DNA of 64,000 nt from Actinopolyspora alba (GCF_900112765.1 NZ_FOMZ01000009.1:124001-188000), one strand, 5' to 3'; numbered from the stretch's first letter, positions 25,908 to 36,004 are shown. The notes: generated by a model from the sequence alone, not told the origin. A program made the numbers and translations.

Positions 25908-27386
25908 ATGGACTATTCGGAGTACCGCGAACACGACGGGGTGGGGTTGGCCGAGCTGGTCGCCGGCGGTGAGGTTTCCGCGACCGAGCTGCTCGACGCC
26001 GCCTTCGACCGCTACGAGAAGGTCAACGACCGCATCAACGCGGTGGTTCGCACCGATCGGGTGGCCGCGGATGAACTGGCGAGCGGGCTGCCCGCCGGTG
26101 GTCCGCTCGCGGGGGTTCCGTTCCTGCTCAAGGACCTGAACCAGGAGTTGGCAGGGCACCCCTCCAGCGCGGGGACAGCCGCGCTGGCGCGGGTGGCGGC
26201 ACCGGAGACCGCCGAGGTGGTGCGCCGTTGGCTGAACGCGGGGCTGCTGCCGTTCGGACGTACCAACACCCCCGAGTTCGGCGCCAAACCGGTCACCGAG
26301 CCCGAAGCCTTCGGCCCCTCCCGCAACCCGTGGTCGGCGGATCGTACTCCGGGTGGTTCCTCGGGCGGTTCGGCGGCCGCGGTCGCCGCCGGAATCGTGC
26401 CCGTGGCCGGGGCCAGTGACGGAGGCGGATCCATCCGGATCCCGGCCGCGTGCTGCGGTGTCTTCGGGCTCAAGCCGGGGCGTGGCCTGGTGCCCGCCGG
26501 CCCCGTGCGTGCGGAGAACTTTCACGGTGCCGCCTCGGACGGTGTGCTCTCGCGCACGGTTCGGGACAGCGCCGCCGCGCTGGACGCGATCGTGGGAGCC
26601 GATCCGGCCGGTCCGTACTCACCCGCTGTGCCCCACAGGGACTTCACCACCGAGATCGCATCCGAACCCCCTCGGCTACGTGTCGGTTTCACCTCGCAGT
26701 CGGCACTGGGACGGCCGCACCCCCACGCGACCGAGGCGTTGAGCGACGCCGCCCGGCTGTTGGAGTCGCTGGGGCACCACGTGGAGCCGGTGAGCTCACC
26801 GGTGGATCTCGATTCGCTGGCCGTGGACTTCCTGCGTGCCTGGTCGGTGAAGCTGGCCGCCTCGATCGACGACGCGGTGGCCGCCACCGGAGCATCCGAA
26901 AACTCGTTCGAGCTGGACAGCAGACTGCTCGCCGCGGTGGGGCGCACCATCAGTGGCCCCGAGTACGGTGCGCTGCTCGATCGTTGGCACGGCTACACGC
27001 GCAGGCTGGCCGAGTTCCACCGCGACTACGACCTGCTGTTGACTCCCGGACTCGCCGGGCCGCCGGTACGCGTGGGTGAGCTCGCGACCGGTGAGCCGCT
27101 GCGCGCGGCAGGCAGAGCCGTGCTCGGGCTGGGGCTGGGGCGAATGCTGCGCGCCAGCGGCATGGTGGACCGAGTGGCCCGGGAGAACCTGCGCCACGTG
27201 CCCTACACCCAGCTGGCCAACATCACCGGCAGACCGGCCATGTCCGTTCCGCTGTACTGGGATCCCGACGGTCTGCCGCTCGGTGTGCAGTTCGTGGGGC
27301 CGTTGGCGGGCGAGGGGATGCTGTTCCGACTGGCTGCGCAGCTGGAGCGCGCGCGGCCCTGGGCGCGGCGCGAACCACCGCTGTGA
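25908..27386 (+). CDS. Amidase signature family protein
   Basis: The 492-residue protein has the Ser-cisSer-Lys triad: Lys75 (LLKDLNQ), Ser151 ([10 protein letters not shown]) and Ser175 ([10 protein letters not shown]). The family hydrolyses amides; the substrate is unknown. GGAAGGG precedes the ATG. It sits between pafA and pafB, which are usually adjacent, so it looks like an inserted or acquired member of the cluster; direct involvement in pupylation is not supported. Confidence 0.93.
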   Translation: MDYSEYREHDGVGLAELVAGGEVSATELLDAAFDRYEKVNDRINAVVRTDRVAADELASGLPAGGPLAGVPFLLKDLNQELAGHPSSAGTAALARVAAPETAEVVRRWLNAGLLPFGRTNTPEFGAKPVTEPEAFGPSRNPWSADRTPGGSSGGSAAAVAAGIVPVAGASDGGGSIRIPAACCGVFGLKPGRGLVPAGPVRAENFHGAASDGVLSRTVRDSAAALDAIVGADPAGPYSPAVPHRDFTTEIASEPPRLRVGFTSQSALGRPHPHATEALSDAARLLESLGHHVEPVSSPVDLDSLAVDFLRAWSVKLAASIDDAVAATGASENSFELDSRLLAAVGRTISGPEYGALLDRWHGYTRRLAEFHRDYDLLLTPGLAGPPVRVGELATGEPLRAAGRAVLGLGLGRMLRASGMVDRVARENLRHVPYTQLANITGRPAMSVPLYWDPDGLPLGVQFVGPLAGEGMLFRLAAQLERARPWARREPPL

Positions 27387-27537
27387 CCGGAGGGCCGTAC
27401 GTGCCTCGGTCGTGCGAGAGGGCAAGCGATCGCACCGCGTGATCTGGAATGTATCCAGATTTCTCGGTGGAGGTTCGGGCTCGCCGTTTCGTCAGGTCAC
27501 GACGTCGGCCCGCCAACGTGACCGCCGTTACCGTCGC

Positions 27538-27543
27538 TAGACT
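27538..27543 (+). promoter_or_regulatory. Leaderless –10 box TAGACT of pafBC
   Basis: TAGACT ends 8 nt before the GTG of pafB. Confidence 0.6.
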
Positions 27544-27550
27544 CGGGACA

Positions 27551-28537
27551 GTGGGCATTCCGCGCGCAGAACGCCTGGTCAACCTGGTGCTGTGTCTGCT
27601 GTCGACTCGCCAGTACCTCACCGCGGAGCGAATCAGGGGGATCGTTCCCGGTTATTCCGACGCTGCCAGTGACGAGGCGTTCTACCGAACATTCGAACGT
27701 GACAAGGCCGAACTCCGCGACCTGGGTATCCCGCTCGAGACCGGGCGCAACTCGGCCTTCGACGGTATCGACGGCTATCGGATAGCGCGTCGTGACTACG
27801 AGATCGGTGACATCGCGCTCGAGTCCGACGAGGCCGCCGCCGTGGCACTGGCCTCCCGACTCTGGGAGGCGCCCGAATTCGGCACCGCCGCGCGCGGTGC
27901 CCTGCGCAAGCTGCGCGCCGCCGGTATCGATGTCGACGACAGCGCCGCCGGACCGATCGAACCCAAGGTGCGGGCGGACGAACCGGCCTTCTCCCCGCTG
28001 CTGATCGCCGTGCGCGAAGGGCGGCCGGTGACCTTCGACTACCGCAGACCCGCCAGCAGTTCCGCGCAGCCGCGAACCGTGGAACCGTGGGGAGTGGTGT
28101 CCTGGTGCGGCCGGTGGTACGTGGTCGGCCACGACAGGGACCGGCAGGCCGCGCGTTGTTTTCGGCTCTCCCGCATCACCGGGGAGGTGTGCGCCTTCGG
28201 CGCGCGGGGGCAGGTGAACCGCCCCGAGGACGTTGACCTGATGAGCCTGGTCACCGGTTTCGAGTCGACACCACCACCGCGAACTCCGGTGCGTCTGTGG
28301 GCGGCGAGCGGACGGGCCCAGGGGGTGCGGCGGGACGCGGAAGTCGTCGCCGAGCGTGAGCTGGACGGCGTCGCGGGCGAGGAGCTGCGTCTCGAACTGA
28401 GCTATCCCGAATCGGCGACGGGATGGCTCGCGGGCTACGGCCCCGATGTGGTGGTCCTGGAACCGGAAACGTTGCGAAAGTCCGTCCGCGAGGCGCACCT
28501 GGCGACGTTGCAGACCCTTCGGGAGGGAGATCGGTGA
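27551..28537 (+). CDS. pafB: WYL-domain transcriptional regulator PafB
   Basis: The 328-residue protein has an N-terminal winged helix (residues about 1–60, RAERLVNLVLCLLSTRQYLTAERIRG), a WYL domain (about 145–225, VEPWGVVSWCGRWYVVGHDRDRQ in pieces) and a C-terminal extension. With PafC it activates the LexA/RecA-independent DNA-damage response in mycobacteria. GTG at 27551 was chosen by homology and by the adjacent TAGACT box. Its stop overlaps the pafC start (GTGA). Confidence 0.95.
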   Translation: MGIPRAERLVNLVLCLLSTRQYLTAERIRGIVPGYSDAASDEAFYRTFERDKAELRDLGIPLETGRNSAFDGIDGYRIARRDYEIGDIALESDEAAAVALASRLWEAPEFGTAARGALRKLRAAGIDVDDSAAGPIEPKVRADEPAFSPLLIAVREGRPVTFDYRRPASSSAQPRTVEPWGVVSWCGRWYVVGHDRDRQAARCFRLSRITGEVCAFGARGQVNRPEDVDLMSLVTGFESTPPPRTPVRLWAASGRAQGVRRDAEVVAERELDGVAGEELRLELSYPESATGWLAGYGPDVVVLEPETLRKSVREAHLATLQTLREGDR

Positions 28538-29505
28538 GCAGCACGAGTGAGCGGCTGCCTCGGTTGCTCGCGATGATTCCGTACCTGGTCAACAGGCCGG
28601 GAATCGAGGTGACCGAGGTCGCGGCCGATTTCGGTGTCAACGCGCAGCAGATTCGTCGGGATCTCGAGCTGCTCTGGATGTGCGGCCTGCCGGGATACGG
28701 CCCAGGGGATCTGATCGATCTTTCGTTCAGCGGGGACACCGTCACGGTGGTCTACGACGCGGGGATGCGCAGACCGCTGCGCCTGACCGGTCAGGAGGCC
28801 ACCTCGCTGCAGGTGGCGTTGCGTGCGCTGTCCGAGACACCGGGCATCGCCGACACCGACGCGGTGCGCAGGGCGTTGGCGAAGGTCGAGAACGCCGTGG
28901 GCGCCGCGCGGCGCCAAGGTGTCGTGGTCGGGTTGGCCGACGAGTCCCGACCGGTGGCCACCGAGGTGGGATCGACCGTCGAGGAAGGCACCAGACTGGG
29001 CAACGCGCTGCACATCAGGTACTACACCGCCTCCAGGGACGAGATCACCGAACGTACGGTCGACCCGATGCGGCTGGTGCTCGTGCAGGGGCACAGCTAC
29101 CTGGAGGCCTGGTGCCGGCGCGCGGGCGGGGTACGGCTGTTCCGGCTGGACCGGATCGACGACGCCGAGGTTCTCGACGAGCCCACGCGCCCCCCGGCAG
29201 AGGCGACCAGCACCGACCTCTCGGGAGGACCGTTCCGCCCCGCGGAGCCGCAGCCGAGCGTCGAACTCGAACTGCGCCCCGAGGCCCGCTGGGTGGCCGA
29301 GTACTACGCCGTCGACGAGCTCACCGATCTGCCGGACGGATCCACCAGGGTGACGCTGCGCTACTCCGACCGCGCGTGGTTGGTGCGGCTGGTGCTCGGA
29401 CTGGGCGGGGGAGGACGGATCCTCGCACCCCCGGAACTGGCCACCGAGGTTCGACAGCGCGCGGACGAAGCATTGGAACGGTCGCTTCACCCGCTGTCCA
29501 CCTGA
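28534..29505 (+). CDS. pafC: WYL-domain transcriptional regulator PafC
   Basis: The 323-residue partner of PafB has an HTH (LPRLLAMIPYLVNRPG ... VTEVAADFGVNAQQIRRDLEL) and a WYL domain (LVLVQGHSYLEAWCRRAGGVR). The two subunits form the damage-responsive activator. It is translationally coupled to pafB by a 4-nt overlap with GGGAGGGAG upstream. Confidence 0.95.
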   Translation: MSSTSERLPRLLAMIPYLVNRPGIEVTEVAADFGVNAQQIRRDLELLWMCGLPGYGPGDLIDLSFSGDTVTVVYDAGMRRPLRLTGQEATSLQVALRALSETPGIADTDAVRRALAKVENAVGAARRQGVVVGLADESRPVATEVGSTVEEGTRLGNALHIRYYTASRDEITERTVDPMRLVLVQGHSYLEAWCRRAGGVRLFRLDRIDDAEVLDEPTRPPAEATSTDLSGGPFRPAEPQPSVELELRPEARWVAEYYAVDELTDLPDGSTRVTLRYSDRAWLVRLVLGLGGGGRILAPPELATEVRQRADEALERSLHPLST

Positions 29506-29511
29506 GGGCGA

Positions 29512-29517
29512 TACGGT
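29512..29517 (+). promoter_or_regulatory. Leaderless –10 box TACGGT
   Basis: TACGGT ends 7 nt before the GTG of the small membrane protein gene at 29524. Confidence 0.5.
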
Positions 29518-29523
29518 GTCACC

Positions 29524-29715
29524 GTGCCGTACGCGTTGATGGTGGGACTTGTGCTGGTGGCCCTGATCGCCCTGAGCCCCGTGGTGCTGACCACGCTCCG
29601 CTCGGTTCGCCGCGCGCGGTCCGCATACAGCCGGGTGTCCGGTGAGCTGTCCGACCGGATCGGTCTGCTGCGGGCACGCGGTGCCGGAATCGGAATCGCC
29701 CTGAAGCGTCATTGA
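29524..29715 (+). CDS. Small single-pass membrane protein
   Basis: The 63-residue protein has one N-terminal helix (about residues 4–24, LMVGLVLVALIALSPVVL) and a basic cytosolic tail (RSVRRARSAYSRV...). It lies in the gap between pafC and tatA and has its own leaderless-type –10 box. No function is recognised. Confidence 0.6.
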   Translation: MPYALMVGLVLVALIALSPVVLTTLRSVRRARSAYSRVSGELSDRIGLLRARGAGIGIALKRH

Positions 29716-29751
29716 TCCGATCGAACCTGTCGAAACCGGCCTCGTGCGGCG

Positions 29752-29757
29752 TAATAT
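29752..29757 (+). promoter_or_regulatory. –10 box TAATAT of tatAC
   Basis: TAATAT lies about 40 nt before the tatA ATG, which has GAGAAGAGGTG upstream. Confidence 0.5.
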
Positions 29758-29793
29758 CCCCGTTGCAGCAGGCTTGAGAAGAGGTGTACAAGC

Positions 29794-30099
29794 ATGAGTT
29801 TCCCCGGTGGTTGGGAGCTGGTCCTCATCGTCGGTGTGTTGGTGTTGCTCTTCGGAGCCGCCAAACTGCCGCAGCTGGCCAGGTCGCTCGGTCAGTCCGC
29901 ACGGGTCTTCAAGGCGGAGACGCGTGGTATGAAGCAGGACGAGCAGGCCGCCTCCTCCCAAGACGATTCCGAACGGAGCGAGCCGCAACAGCTCACCACG
30001 GGTGAGCAGCACTCGACCGGGTTCACGGCGACCAGCGCGGAGCGGTTGAACGGCGAACGGCCGGCCGAGGACAAGCACCGCAACGACGCCACGAACTGA
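29794..30099 (+). CDS. tatA: Sec-independent translocase TatA
   Basis: The 101-residue protein has the TatA form: a short periplasmic N-terminus, a membrane helix (about residues 6–24), the FG hinge (LLFGAAKLPQLARSLGQS), an amphipathic helix and a charged disordered tail. Many copies form the pore for folded proteins with twin-arginine signals. tatC follows after 10 nt. Confidence 0.95.
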   Translation: MSFPGGWELVLIVGVLVLLFGAAKLPQLARSLGQSARVFKAETRGMKQDEQAASSQDDSERSEPQQLTTGEQHSTGFTATSAERLNGERPAEDKHRNDATN

Positions 30100-30109
30100 C
30101 GCGGGGGCT

Positions 30110-31069
30110 GTGACGGTGGAAGGCAGTCGGCTTCGCCGCCTCAACCCGTTCGGACGTGATCGCACCAAGTACAGTCGCCGCCGGAACCCCGACGGCACCA
30201 TGACACTGGTCGATCACCTCTACGAACTGCGCTACCGGTTCGGGGTGGCCCTGCTGGCGGTGATCAGCGGCGGGATCTTCGGTTTCTGGTGGTTCTCCCA
30301 CCAACTGTTCGGGCTACCGAGTCTCGGTGACTTCGTGACCGGCCCTTACTGCTCGTTGCCCTCCGACATGCGGCTGAGTCCGAACGACAAGTGCCAGCTC
30401 ATGCAGACCCGTCCCTTCGAGGTCTTCATGATCCAGCTCAAGGTCGGCCTGTCGCTGGGTGCGGTGTTGCTGAGCCCGATCTGGTTGTACCAGTTCTGGG
30501 CGTTCATCGCGCCCGGGCTGCATGCCAGGGAGCGCAAGTTCGCCAGGGTTTTCGTGGGCATCGGCAGTCTGCTTTTCGTGGCGGGTGCCGCGCTGGCCTA
30601 CTTCGTCGCCCCGAAGGGGCTCGCCTTCATGTCGGGCTTCGGCGGCGGCTCGTTCTTCACCGCGCTGACCGGCGGGGAGTACATCAACTTCGTGCTGCTG
30701 ATGTTGTTGTTCTTCGGCATCAGCTTCGAACTGCCGCTGGTCATGGTGATGCTGAACCGGGCCGGTGTCGTGAGCTACGCCAAGCTGCGCAGTTGGTGGC
30801 GTGGCAGCGTGTTCGCGTTGTTCGTCTTCGCCGCCATCGCCACGCCGGGGCAGGATCCGCTGTCCATGCTGGTGCTGGCCGCTGCCCTGTGCATGCTGTA
30901 CGGACTGGCCCTGCTGATCTGCCGGGCCCACGACAACTCCAAGGCGCGCAAGCAGGCCTCGGCGCAGCAGGTCGATCCCGATCAACCGTCCGAGCTGGAT
31001 ACCCGGCCCTCCGAGGTCGACGTCGGTGGTCCGGCCAGATCCGGTGTCGAGGAGGACGACGCGACCTGA
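30110..31069 (+). CDS. tatC: Sec-independent translocase TatC
   Basis: The 319-residue protein has six membrane helices between about residues 40 and 265, the N-terminal MTLVDHLYELRYR motif (usually HL.ELR.R) and the conserved P(F)xYQFWxFxAPGL (WLYQFWAFIAPGL). It recognises twin-arginine signals. GTG at 30110 is used. The last 55 residues are a disordered acidic tail. It is in operon with tatA. Confidence 0.95.
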   Translation: MTVEGSRLRRLNPFGRDRTKYSRRRNPDGTMTLVDHLYELRYRFGVALLAVISGGIFGFWWFSHQLFGLPSLGDFVTGPYCSLPSDMRLSPNDKCQLMQTRPFEVFMIQLKVGLSLGAVLLSPIWLYQFWAFIAPGLHARERKFARVFVGIGSLLFVAGAALAYFVAPKGLAFMSGFGGGSFFTALTGGEYINFVLLMLLFFGISFELPLVMVMLNRAGVVSYAKLRSWWRGSVFALFVFAAIATPGQDPLSMLVLAAALCMLYGLALLICRAHDNSKARKQASAQQVDPDQPSELDTRPSEVDVGGPARSGVEEDDAT

Positions 31070-31140
31070 CCGCTCCCCCGGGCGGCCTCGGTGTCAGCAT
31101 GGTGGACACGTTCACGGCCGAGATATGAAAGTCTGGGAGA

Positions 31141-33939
31141 GTGGCTGACAGCCGTATTGAAACCACGGAGACGAGCGCCGGGCCCGTTGATCCCGCGGGT
31201 GCGTACGCCGCGCACCAGGCGCGCAGTGCGCATCCGAGACTGCGGGCCTTCACGATCGACCTGTCCTTCGAGCTGGATCCGTTCCAGCGGACCGCTTGCC
31301 AGGCGCTCGAGGACGGGCACGGGGTGCTCGTCTGTGCGCCCACCGGCGCGGGCAAGACCGTTGTCGGGGAGTTCGCCGTCAACCTCGCCCTCGCCGGTGG
31401 GCGCAAATGCTTCTACACCACGCCGATCAAGGCGCTTTCCAACCAGAAGTACACCGACCTGTGCGAGCGTTACGGCACGGGTTCGGTCGGGCTGCTGACG
31501 GGCGACACCTCGATCAACGGCAACGCCCAGGTGGTCGTGATGACCACCGAGGTGCTGCGCAACATGCTCTACGCGGGTTCCAGCAGCCTGGACGCGCTCG
31601 GCTACGTCGTCATGGACGAGGTGCACTACCTCGCCGACCGTTTCCGGGGTGCGGTCTGGGAGGAAGTGATTCTGCACCTGCCGCAGCAGGTGCAGGTCGC
31701 CAGCCTCTCAGCCACGGTGAGCAACGCCGAGGAGTTCGGCGAGTGGCTGGTGGAGGTGCGCGGCGACACCACGGTGGTCGTCGACGAGCACCGACCTGTC
31801 CCGTTGTGGCAGCACATGCTGGTGGGCAACCGCATGTTCGACCTGTTCGGCGGCGAGGACGAGAACCGCGAACTCAAGATCAATCCCAACCTGCTGCGGC
31901 ACACCCGTGAACTGGGGCGTACCAGGGAGCCACCCGGCAAGGTGCGTCGTGGCCGGGACGGTAAGCGGCGCGTGCAGAATCGGGGTGGGAAGTTCTTCCA
32001 GCCCTCGCGGGTGGACGTGCTCAGCCAGCTCGACGAGGCCGAGCTGCTGCCCGTGATCGTGTTCATCTTCAGCCGCGCCGGGTGCGACGCCGCCGTCGAC
32101 CAGTGCGTTCGGTCCGGCCTGCGGCTGACCAGCGAGGAGGAGCTGGACGAGATTCGCGCGGTGATCGACGAGTACACCAGTACCCTGCCCGAGAGCGATC
32201 TGGACGTGCTCGGGTACTGGGAGTGGCGGGAGGCCCTCGAACGGGGCGTCGCCGCCCACCACGCGGGACTGCTCCCCGCGTTCAAGGAAACCGTCGAGGA
32301 ACTGTTCGTCCGAGGTCTGGTCAAGGCGGTGTTCGCCACCGAGACACTGGCGCTGGGCATCAACATGCCCGCCCGCACCGTGGTGCTGGAGCGGCTGGTG
32401 AAGTTCAACGGGGAGTCGCACGTCGATCTGACTCCCGGCGAGTACACCCAGCTCACCGGGCGTGCCGGGCGTCGGGGTATCGACGTGGACGGGCACGCCG
32501 TGGTGATCTGGCAGTCGGGTATGGATCCCGAGCAGGTGGCGGGACTGGCCTCCACGCGCACCTATCCGCTGCGTTCCTCGTTCCGGCCCGGGTACAACAT
32601 GGCCGTCAACCTGGTCGGACGCCTCGGTACCGAGTCGGCCCGGGAACTGCTGGAGCAGTCGTTCGCCCAGTTCCAGGCGGATCGTTCCGTGGTGGGGCAG
32701 TCCAGACGGGTCGAACGCAACACGGCCGCTCTCGACGGCTATGCCGAAGCCATGCACTGCGACCAGGGTGATTTCGCCGAGTACTTCGATCTGCGGCGCC
32801 GTATCTCCGATCGGGAGAAGGAACTCGCGAAGCAGAACAAGGCCGCCAAGCGTGCCGAGGCGGCCGAGTCGCTCGAGAAGTTGCGCAAGGGCGACGTGAT
32901 CACGATTCCGTCCGGCAAGCGCTCCGGGCTGGCCGTGGTGGTGGATCCGGGGCTGGATCCGATGGGCGAGGCACGACCGCTGGTGGTCACGGAGGACCGT
33001 TGGGCAGGAAGGGTCTCGGTCGCCGACTTCACCAATCCCGTCGAGCCCCAGGACAGGATCAGGCTGCCCAAGTACGTCGACGTCCGCTCGCCCAAGTCGC
33101 GGCGCCAGCTCGCGAACACGCTGCGGGACAGCGGTCTCGCGCCTGCGGGCAAGCGTCGTGGCGGCAAGGGGTCCTCGGCCGGTGACGACCGGGAACTGGC
33201 CAGCCTGCGCCGGGCGATGCGGTCGCATCCCTGCCACGGCTGCGACGAGCGCGAGAACCACGCCAGGTGGGCGGAGCGCCACGAGCGACTGCGCCGCGAG
33301 ACCGAACAGATCAGGAACAAGGTGGCCGCCACGACGAACTCGTTGGTGCGTTCCTTCGACCGGATCACCGCGTTGCTCGGGGAGCGTCACTACCTGGATC
33401 CGCACAGTCCGAACGACCCGGTCACCGATCACGGCAAGCGGCTGGCGCGGCTCTACAGCGAGTCGGACCTGCTGCTCGCCGAGTGCCTGCGCGTGGGTAA
33501 GTGGCGTGCGCTGCAACCGGCACAGCTCGCCGCGGTGGTCTCGTCGCTGGTCTACGAGTCCAGAGGTGACGCGCCGCTGGTTCCGGAGGTCCCGCCGGGG
33601 GCGGTGTCCGAAGCCGTTTCGGCGACCTGGGAACTCTGGGCGGAGCTGGAGGACGACGAGCGCAGGCACAAGCTGGACCGCACCCGGGAACCCGACGCGG
33701 GATTCGCCTGGCCGGTGTACCGCTGGGCCAGAGGGGACTCGCTGGAGAAGGTGCTGACCGCGTCCGCCTCCGCGGGGCACGAACTCTCCGCGGGGGACTT
33801 CGTGCGCTGGTGCAGGCAGGTGATCGACCTGCTGGACCAGATCCGCGAGGTTCTCGGCCGGGAGGACCCGGTCGGTTCGGCCGCGAGCAAGGCGATCAAC
33901 GGGATTCGACGGGGCGTGGTGGCCGCGGGCTCCGTGTGA
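31141..33939 (+). CDS. helY: SKI2-like DEAD/DEAH RNA helicase (HelY-like)
   Basis: The 932-residue protein has Walker A APTGAGKT (66–73), DEVH (159–162), SAT (SLSATVSN) and QLTGRAGRRGID (motif VI), which place it with the Ski2/Mtr4-like superfamily 2 helicases; mycobacteria have the same gene (HelY) downstream of tatC. A C-terminal DSHCT-type domain follows a segment with a Cys pair (HPCHGCDERENHARW). A role in RNA processing or decay is inferred. Confidence 0.94.
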   Translation: MADSRIETTETSAGPVDPAGAYAAHQARSAHPRLRAFTIDLSFELDPFQRTACQALEDGHGVLVCAPTGAGKTVVGEFAVNLALAGGRKCFYTTPIKALSNQKYTDLCERYGTGSVGLLTGDTSINGNAQVVVMTTEVLRNMLYAGSSSLDALGYVVMDEVHYLADRFRGAVWEEVILHLPQQVQVASLSATVSNAEEFGEWLVEVRGDTTVVVDEHRPVPLWQHMLVGNRMFDLFGGEDENRELKINPNLLRHTRELGRTREPPGKVRRGRDGKRRVQNRGGKFFQPSRVDVLSQLDEAELLPVIVFIFSRAGCDAAVDQCVRSGLRLTSEEELDEIRAVIDEYTSTLPESDLDVLGYWEWREALERGVAAHHAGLLPAFKETVEELFVRGLVKAVFATETLALGINMPARTVVLERLVKFNGESHVDLTPGEYTQLTGRAGRRGIDVDGHAVVIWQSGMDPEQVAGLASTRTYPLRSSFRPGYNMAVNLVGRLGTESARELLEQSFAQFQADRSVVGQSRRVERNTAALDGYAEAMHCDQGDFAEYFDLRRRISDREKELAKQNKAAKRAEAAESLEKLRKGDVITIPSGKRSGLAVVVDPGLDPMGEARPLVVTEDRWAGRVSVADFTNPVEPQDRIRLPKYVDVRSPKSRRQLANTLRDSGLAPAGKRRGGKGSSAGDDRELASLRRAMRSHPCHGCDERENHARWAERHERLRRETEQIRNKVAATTNSLVRSFDRITALLGERHYLDPHSPNDPVTDHGKRLARLYSESDLLLAECLRVGKWRALQPAQLAAVVSSLVYESRGDAPLVPEVPPGAVSEAVSATWELWAELEDDERRHKLDRTREPDAGFAWPVYRWARGDSLEKVLTASASAGHELSAGDFVRWCRQVIDLLDQIREVLGREDPVGSAASKAINGIRRGVVAAGSV

Positions 33940-33990
33940 CCTGCCGCGAGGAACCGCGACCGGGGGCCTGCGGTCGGTGAACCGCGGTCT

Positions 33991-34011
33991 CCCGGAGCGG
34001 GCCGCTCCGGG
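33991..34011 (+). terminator. Hairpin terminator after helY
   Basis: A perfect 9-bp stem (CCCGGAGCG / CGCTCCGGG) with a 3-nt loop lies about 50 nt after the helY stop. Confidence 0.6.
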
Positions 34012-34106
34012 ACGAGCCCACCCCGATCAGTCTTCTTCGGTTGTGGTTGGATCGGATCCCGACGTCGGCCGAGCCGATGCGAGTCGACCTCCGTCGAAAG
34101 GCGCAA

Positions 34107-34622
34107 ATGAGCAACCCCTACGGCTCGTCGCCGCACAGGCAGCCGGACGAACGGCATCGCTACGGGTTGTCCGGTTCACCCGGCGTCGGTTCCGAGCAGT
34201 GGGCTGCATCCCCGGCGAGGTCCTTCGGCGGGGACCTGCGGGGTTCTCCGGGAGACCGCTCGGGCAGTGGGGGCGGCGGTACCGGTGCCGCTGCGGGGCG
34301 GCGTCGACGTCGCGCGTGGCCCTGGTTACTCGGCTCCGTGATTCTGCTGCCCGCGCTGGTGGTGGCCGTACTGGGATTCGTCACCCCCGGCTGGTTCCAC
34401 CGCACCGTGCTGGAGGCCGATTCGGTGCAGCAGGGGGTGCGCCAGATCGCGCGGGACTCCTACGGCGTGGACGGCATCGAGTCGGTCACCTGCCCGGAGG
34501 GGGAGCCGGTGCGCGCCGGACACAGTTTCACCTGCGAGATGCGGGTCGGCGGCGTCAGCAAGAACGTTCGGGTCGTGATCCGGGACGAGAAGGGGACCTA
34601 CGCGGTCGGCAGACCCGACTGA
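34107..34622 (+). CDS. DUF4333 membrane-anchored protein
   Basis: The 171-residue protein has a Gly/Ser/Arg-rich tail (1–70), one helix (about 76–98, AWPWLLGSVILLPALVVAVLG in part) and a DUF4333 domain with two Cys (ESVTCPEG and FTCEMRVGG), which are typical of this extracytoplasmic domain. Function is unknown. AAAGGCG precedes the ATG. Confidence 0.85.
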   Translation: MSNPYGSSPHRQPDERHRYGLSGSPGVGSEQWAASPARSFGGDLRGSPGDRSGSGGGGTGAAAGRRRRRAWPWLLGSVILLPALVVAVLGFVTPGWFHRTVLEADSVQQGVRQIARDSYGVDGIESVTCPEGEPVRAGHSFTCEMRVGGVSKNVRVVIRDEKGTYAVGRPD

Positions 34623-34737
34623 TTGTTCCCGCACGTCCCCGCTCGTTCGAGTGCGTGCTCCTCGAACAGGCATGCGGTACTCCGTGAGCCTTCTCAAATC
34701 ATTCGACCGGGCGGAGCATCGGCGGCATCATGAAGGC

Positions 34738-35952
34738 GTGATCGAGCACGATGTCAGGCTGTTGGCGGAATCCGAGTATCGCGCCGCTCATGACCTCTTC
34801 CGAGCCGCGCTGCACATGCCCGCCGCGAGCGATGCCGCTTGGCGGCGGATGGCGCCCCCGTACGAGGTCGGCCGCGTCTGGGGGGATCACCTCGACGGTG
34901 AGCTGGCCGGAACCGCGATAGCGTTCCCCGCTTCGGTGGTGCTGCCGGGTGGGGCCGAGTTGTCCGCCGCGGCCGTGACGGCCGTCGGTGTGCGAGCGGA
35001 CCGGACCCGGCGGGGTGTGCTGACCCAGCTGATGCGTGCCCAGCTGCACGAGGCGTGGCAACTCGGTGAGCCGTTCGCGATGTTGCACGCCTCGGAGACG
35101 GCCATCTACGGGCGCTTCGGTTACGGGATCGCCACCAGGGCACGCACGGTTCGCCTGGAGAAGACCGCCGCGAAGCTGCGTGACAGTGCTCCCGGCGGTG
35201 GCGACGTGCGGCTGGTCGACTCCGAAACGGCCGGTCGACTACTCCCCGAGATCTACCGGAACCTGCCCGCCGGGCCGGGGGCGATCGCTCGTCCGTGGGC
35301 CTGGTGGCGGACCCAGTTGTGGCGGGACGGTATGAGTGAGGAACACGCCTCGACGGCTGTGCACCGCGATCCGGCGGGCAACGACGACGGGTTCGTTTGC
35401 TGGACGACGCACAGCAACGACTACAGGTTCGGTGACGGACGCACCACGCTACGGGTGCTGGACATGCGGGCGGCCGACTCGGCCGCTGCCTGTGAGCTGT
35501 GGCGGTTCCTGCTCGGCATCGATCTGGTGGACGAGGTGGTGGCGATCGAACGACCGCTCGACGAGCCGTTGGAGTGGTGGTTGACCGACAGCAGACAGTG
35601 CCGGGTACGAGACGTCTACGACGATCTGTGGGTTCGCCCGGTGGACGTCGACGCCGCGCTGCGGGCACGTGACTACGCCGGATCCGGCGCCGTGGTGCTC
35701 GAGGTGCACGACGCCACGCTGCCGCACAACGAGGGCCGGTATCTGGTCGGTCCCGAAGAGGTCGAACGCGGTACCCGCGAAGCGCAGCTGAGTCTTGACG
35801 TCGCCCAGCTGGCGCCGCTGCTGTTCGGCGAGGTCGAGCCCTCCACCCTCGCGGACGCGAATCTGCTCACCGTGCACGATCCCGCAGCGCTGCCGGTGGC
35901 CGACGCGCTGTTCGCGACGCGAGGGCACGCCTGGTGCGGCACGCGCTTCTGA
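34738..35952 (+). CDS. GNAT acetyltransferase, Eis-like
   Basis: The 404-residue protein has the three-part Eis layout: an N-terminal GNAT domain (VTAVGVRADRTRRGVLTQLM is the acetyl-CoA loop), a second GNAT-like domain and a C-terminal sterol-carrier-like domain ending in a terminal Phe, whose carboxylate acts as a general base in Eis. Eis enzymes acetylate aminoglycosides and other amines; the natural substrate is unknown here. GTG at 34738 was chosen to match family length. Its TGA begins repeat copy 4. Confidence 0.88.
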   Translation: MIEHDVRLLAESEYRAAHDLFRAALHMPAASDAAWRRMAPPYEVGRVWGDHLDGELAGTAIAFPASVVLPGGAELSAAAVTAVGVRADRTRRGVLTQLMRAQLHEAWQLGEPFAMLHASETAIYGRFGYGIATRARTVRLEKTAAKLRDSAPGGGDVRLVDSETAGRLLPEIYRNLPAGPGAIARPWAWWRTQLWRDGMSEEHASTAVHRDPAGNDDGFVCWTTHSNDYRFGDGRTTLRVLDMRAADSAAACELWRFLLGIDLVDEVVAIERPLDEPLEWWLTDSRQCRVRDVYDDLWVRPVDVDAALRARDYAGSGAVVLEVHDATLPHNEGRYLVGPEEVERGTREAQLSLDVAQLAPLLFGEVEPSTLADANLLTVHDPAALPVADALFATRGHAWCGTRF

Positions 35953-36000
35953 TCGAAGTTTTCCGGTCGGTTCGTCGGGTCGGCTCGGTCCCGCGGGGTG
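35950..36000 (+). repeat. Stop-codon-linked intergenic repeat, copy 4 (head only)
   Basis: The copy starts with the stop of the Eis-like gene (TGATCGAAGTTTTCCGG) and continues about 30 nt, but lacks the GGCGGAACC and CGACATCGGG blocks before the convergent exonuclease gene begins. Confidence 0.6.
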
Positions 36001-36004
36001 GGAC

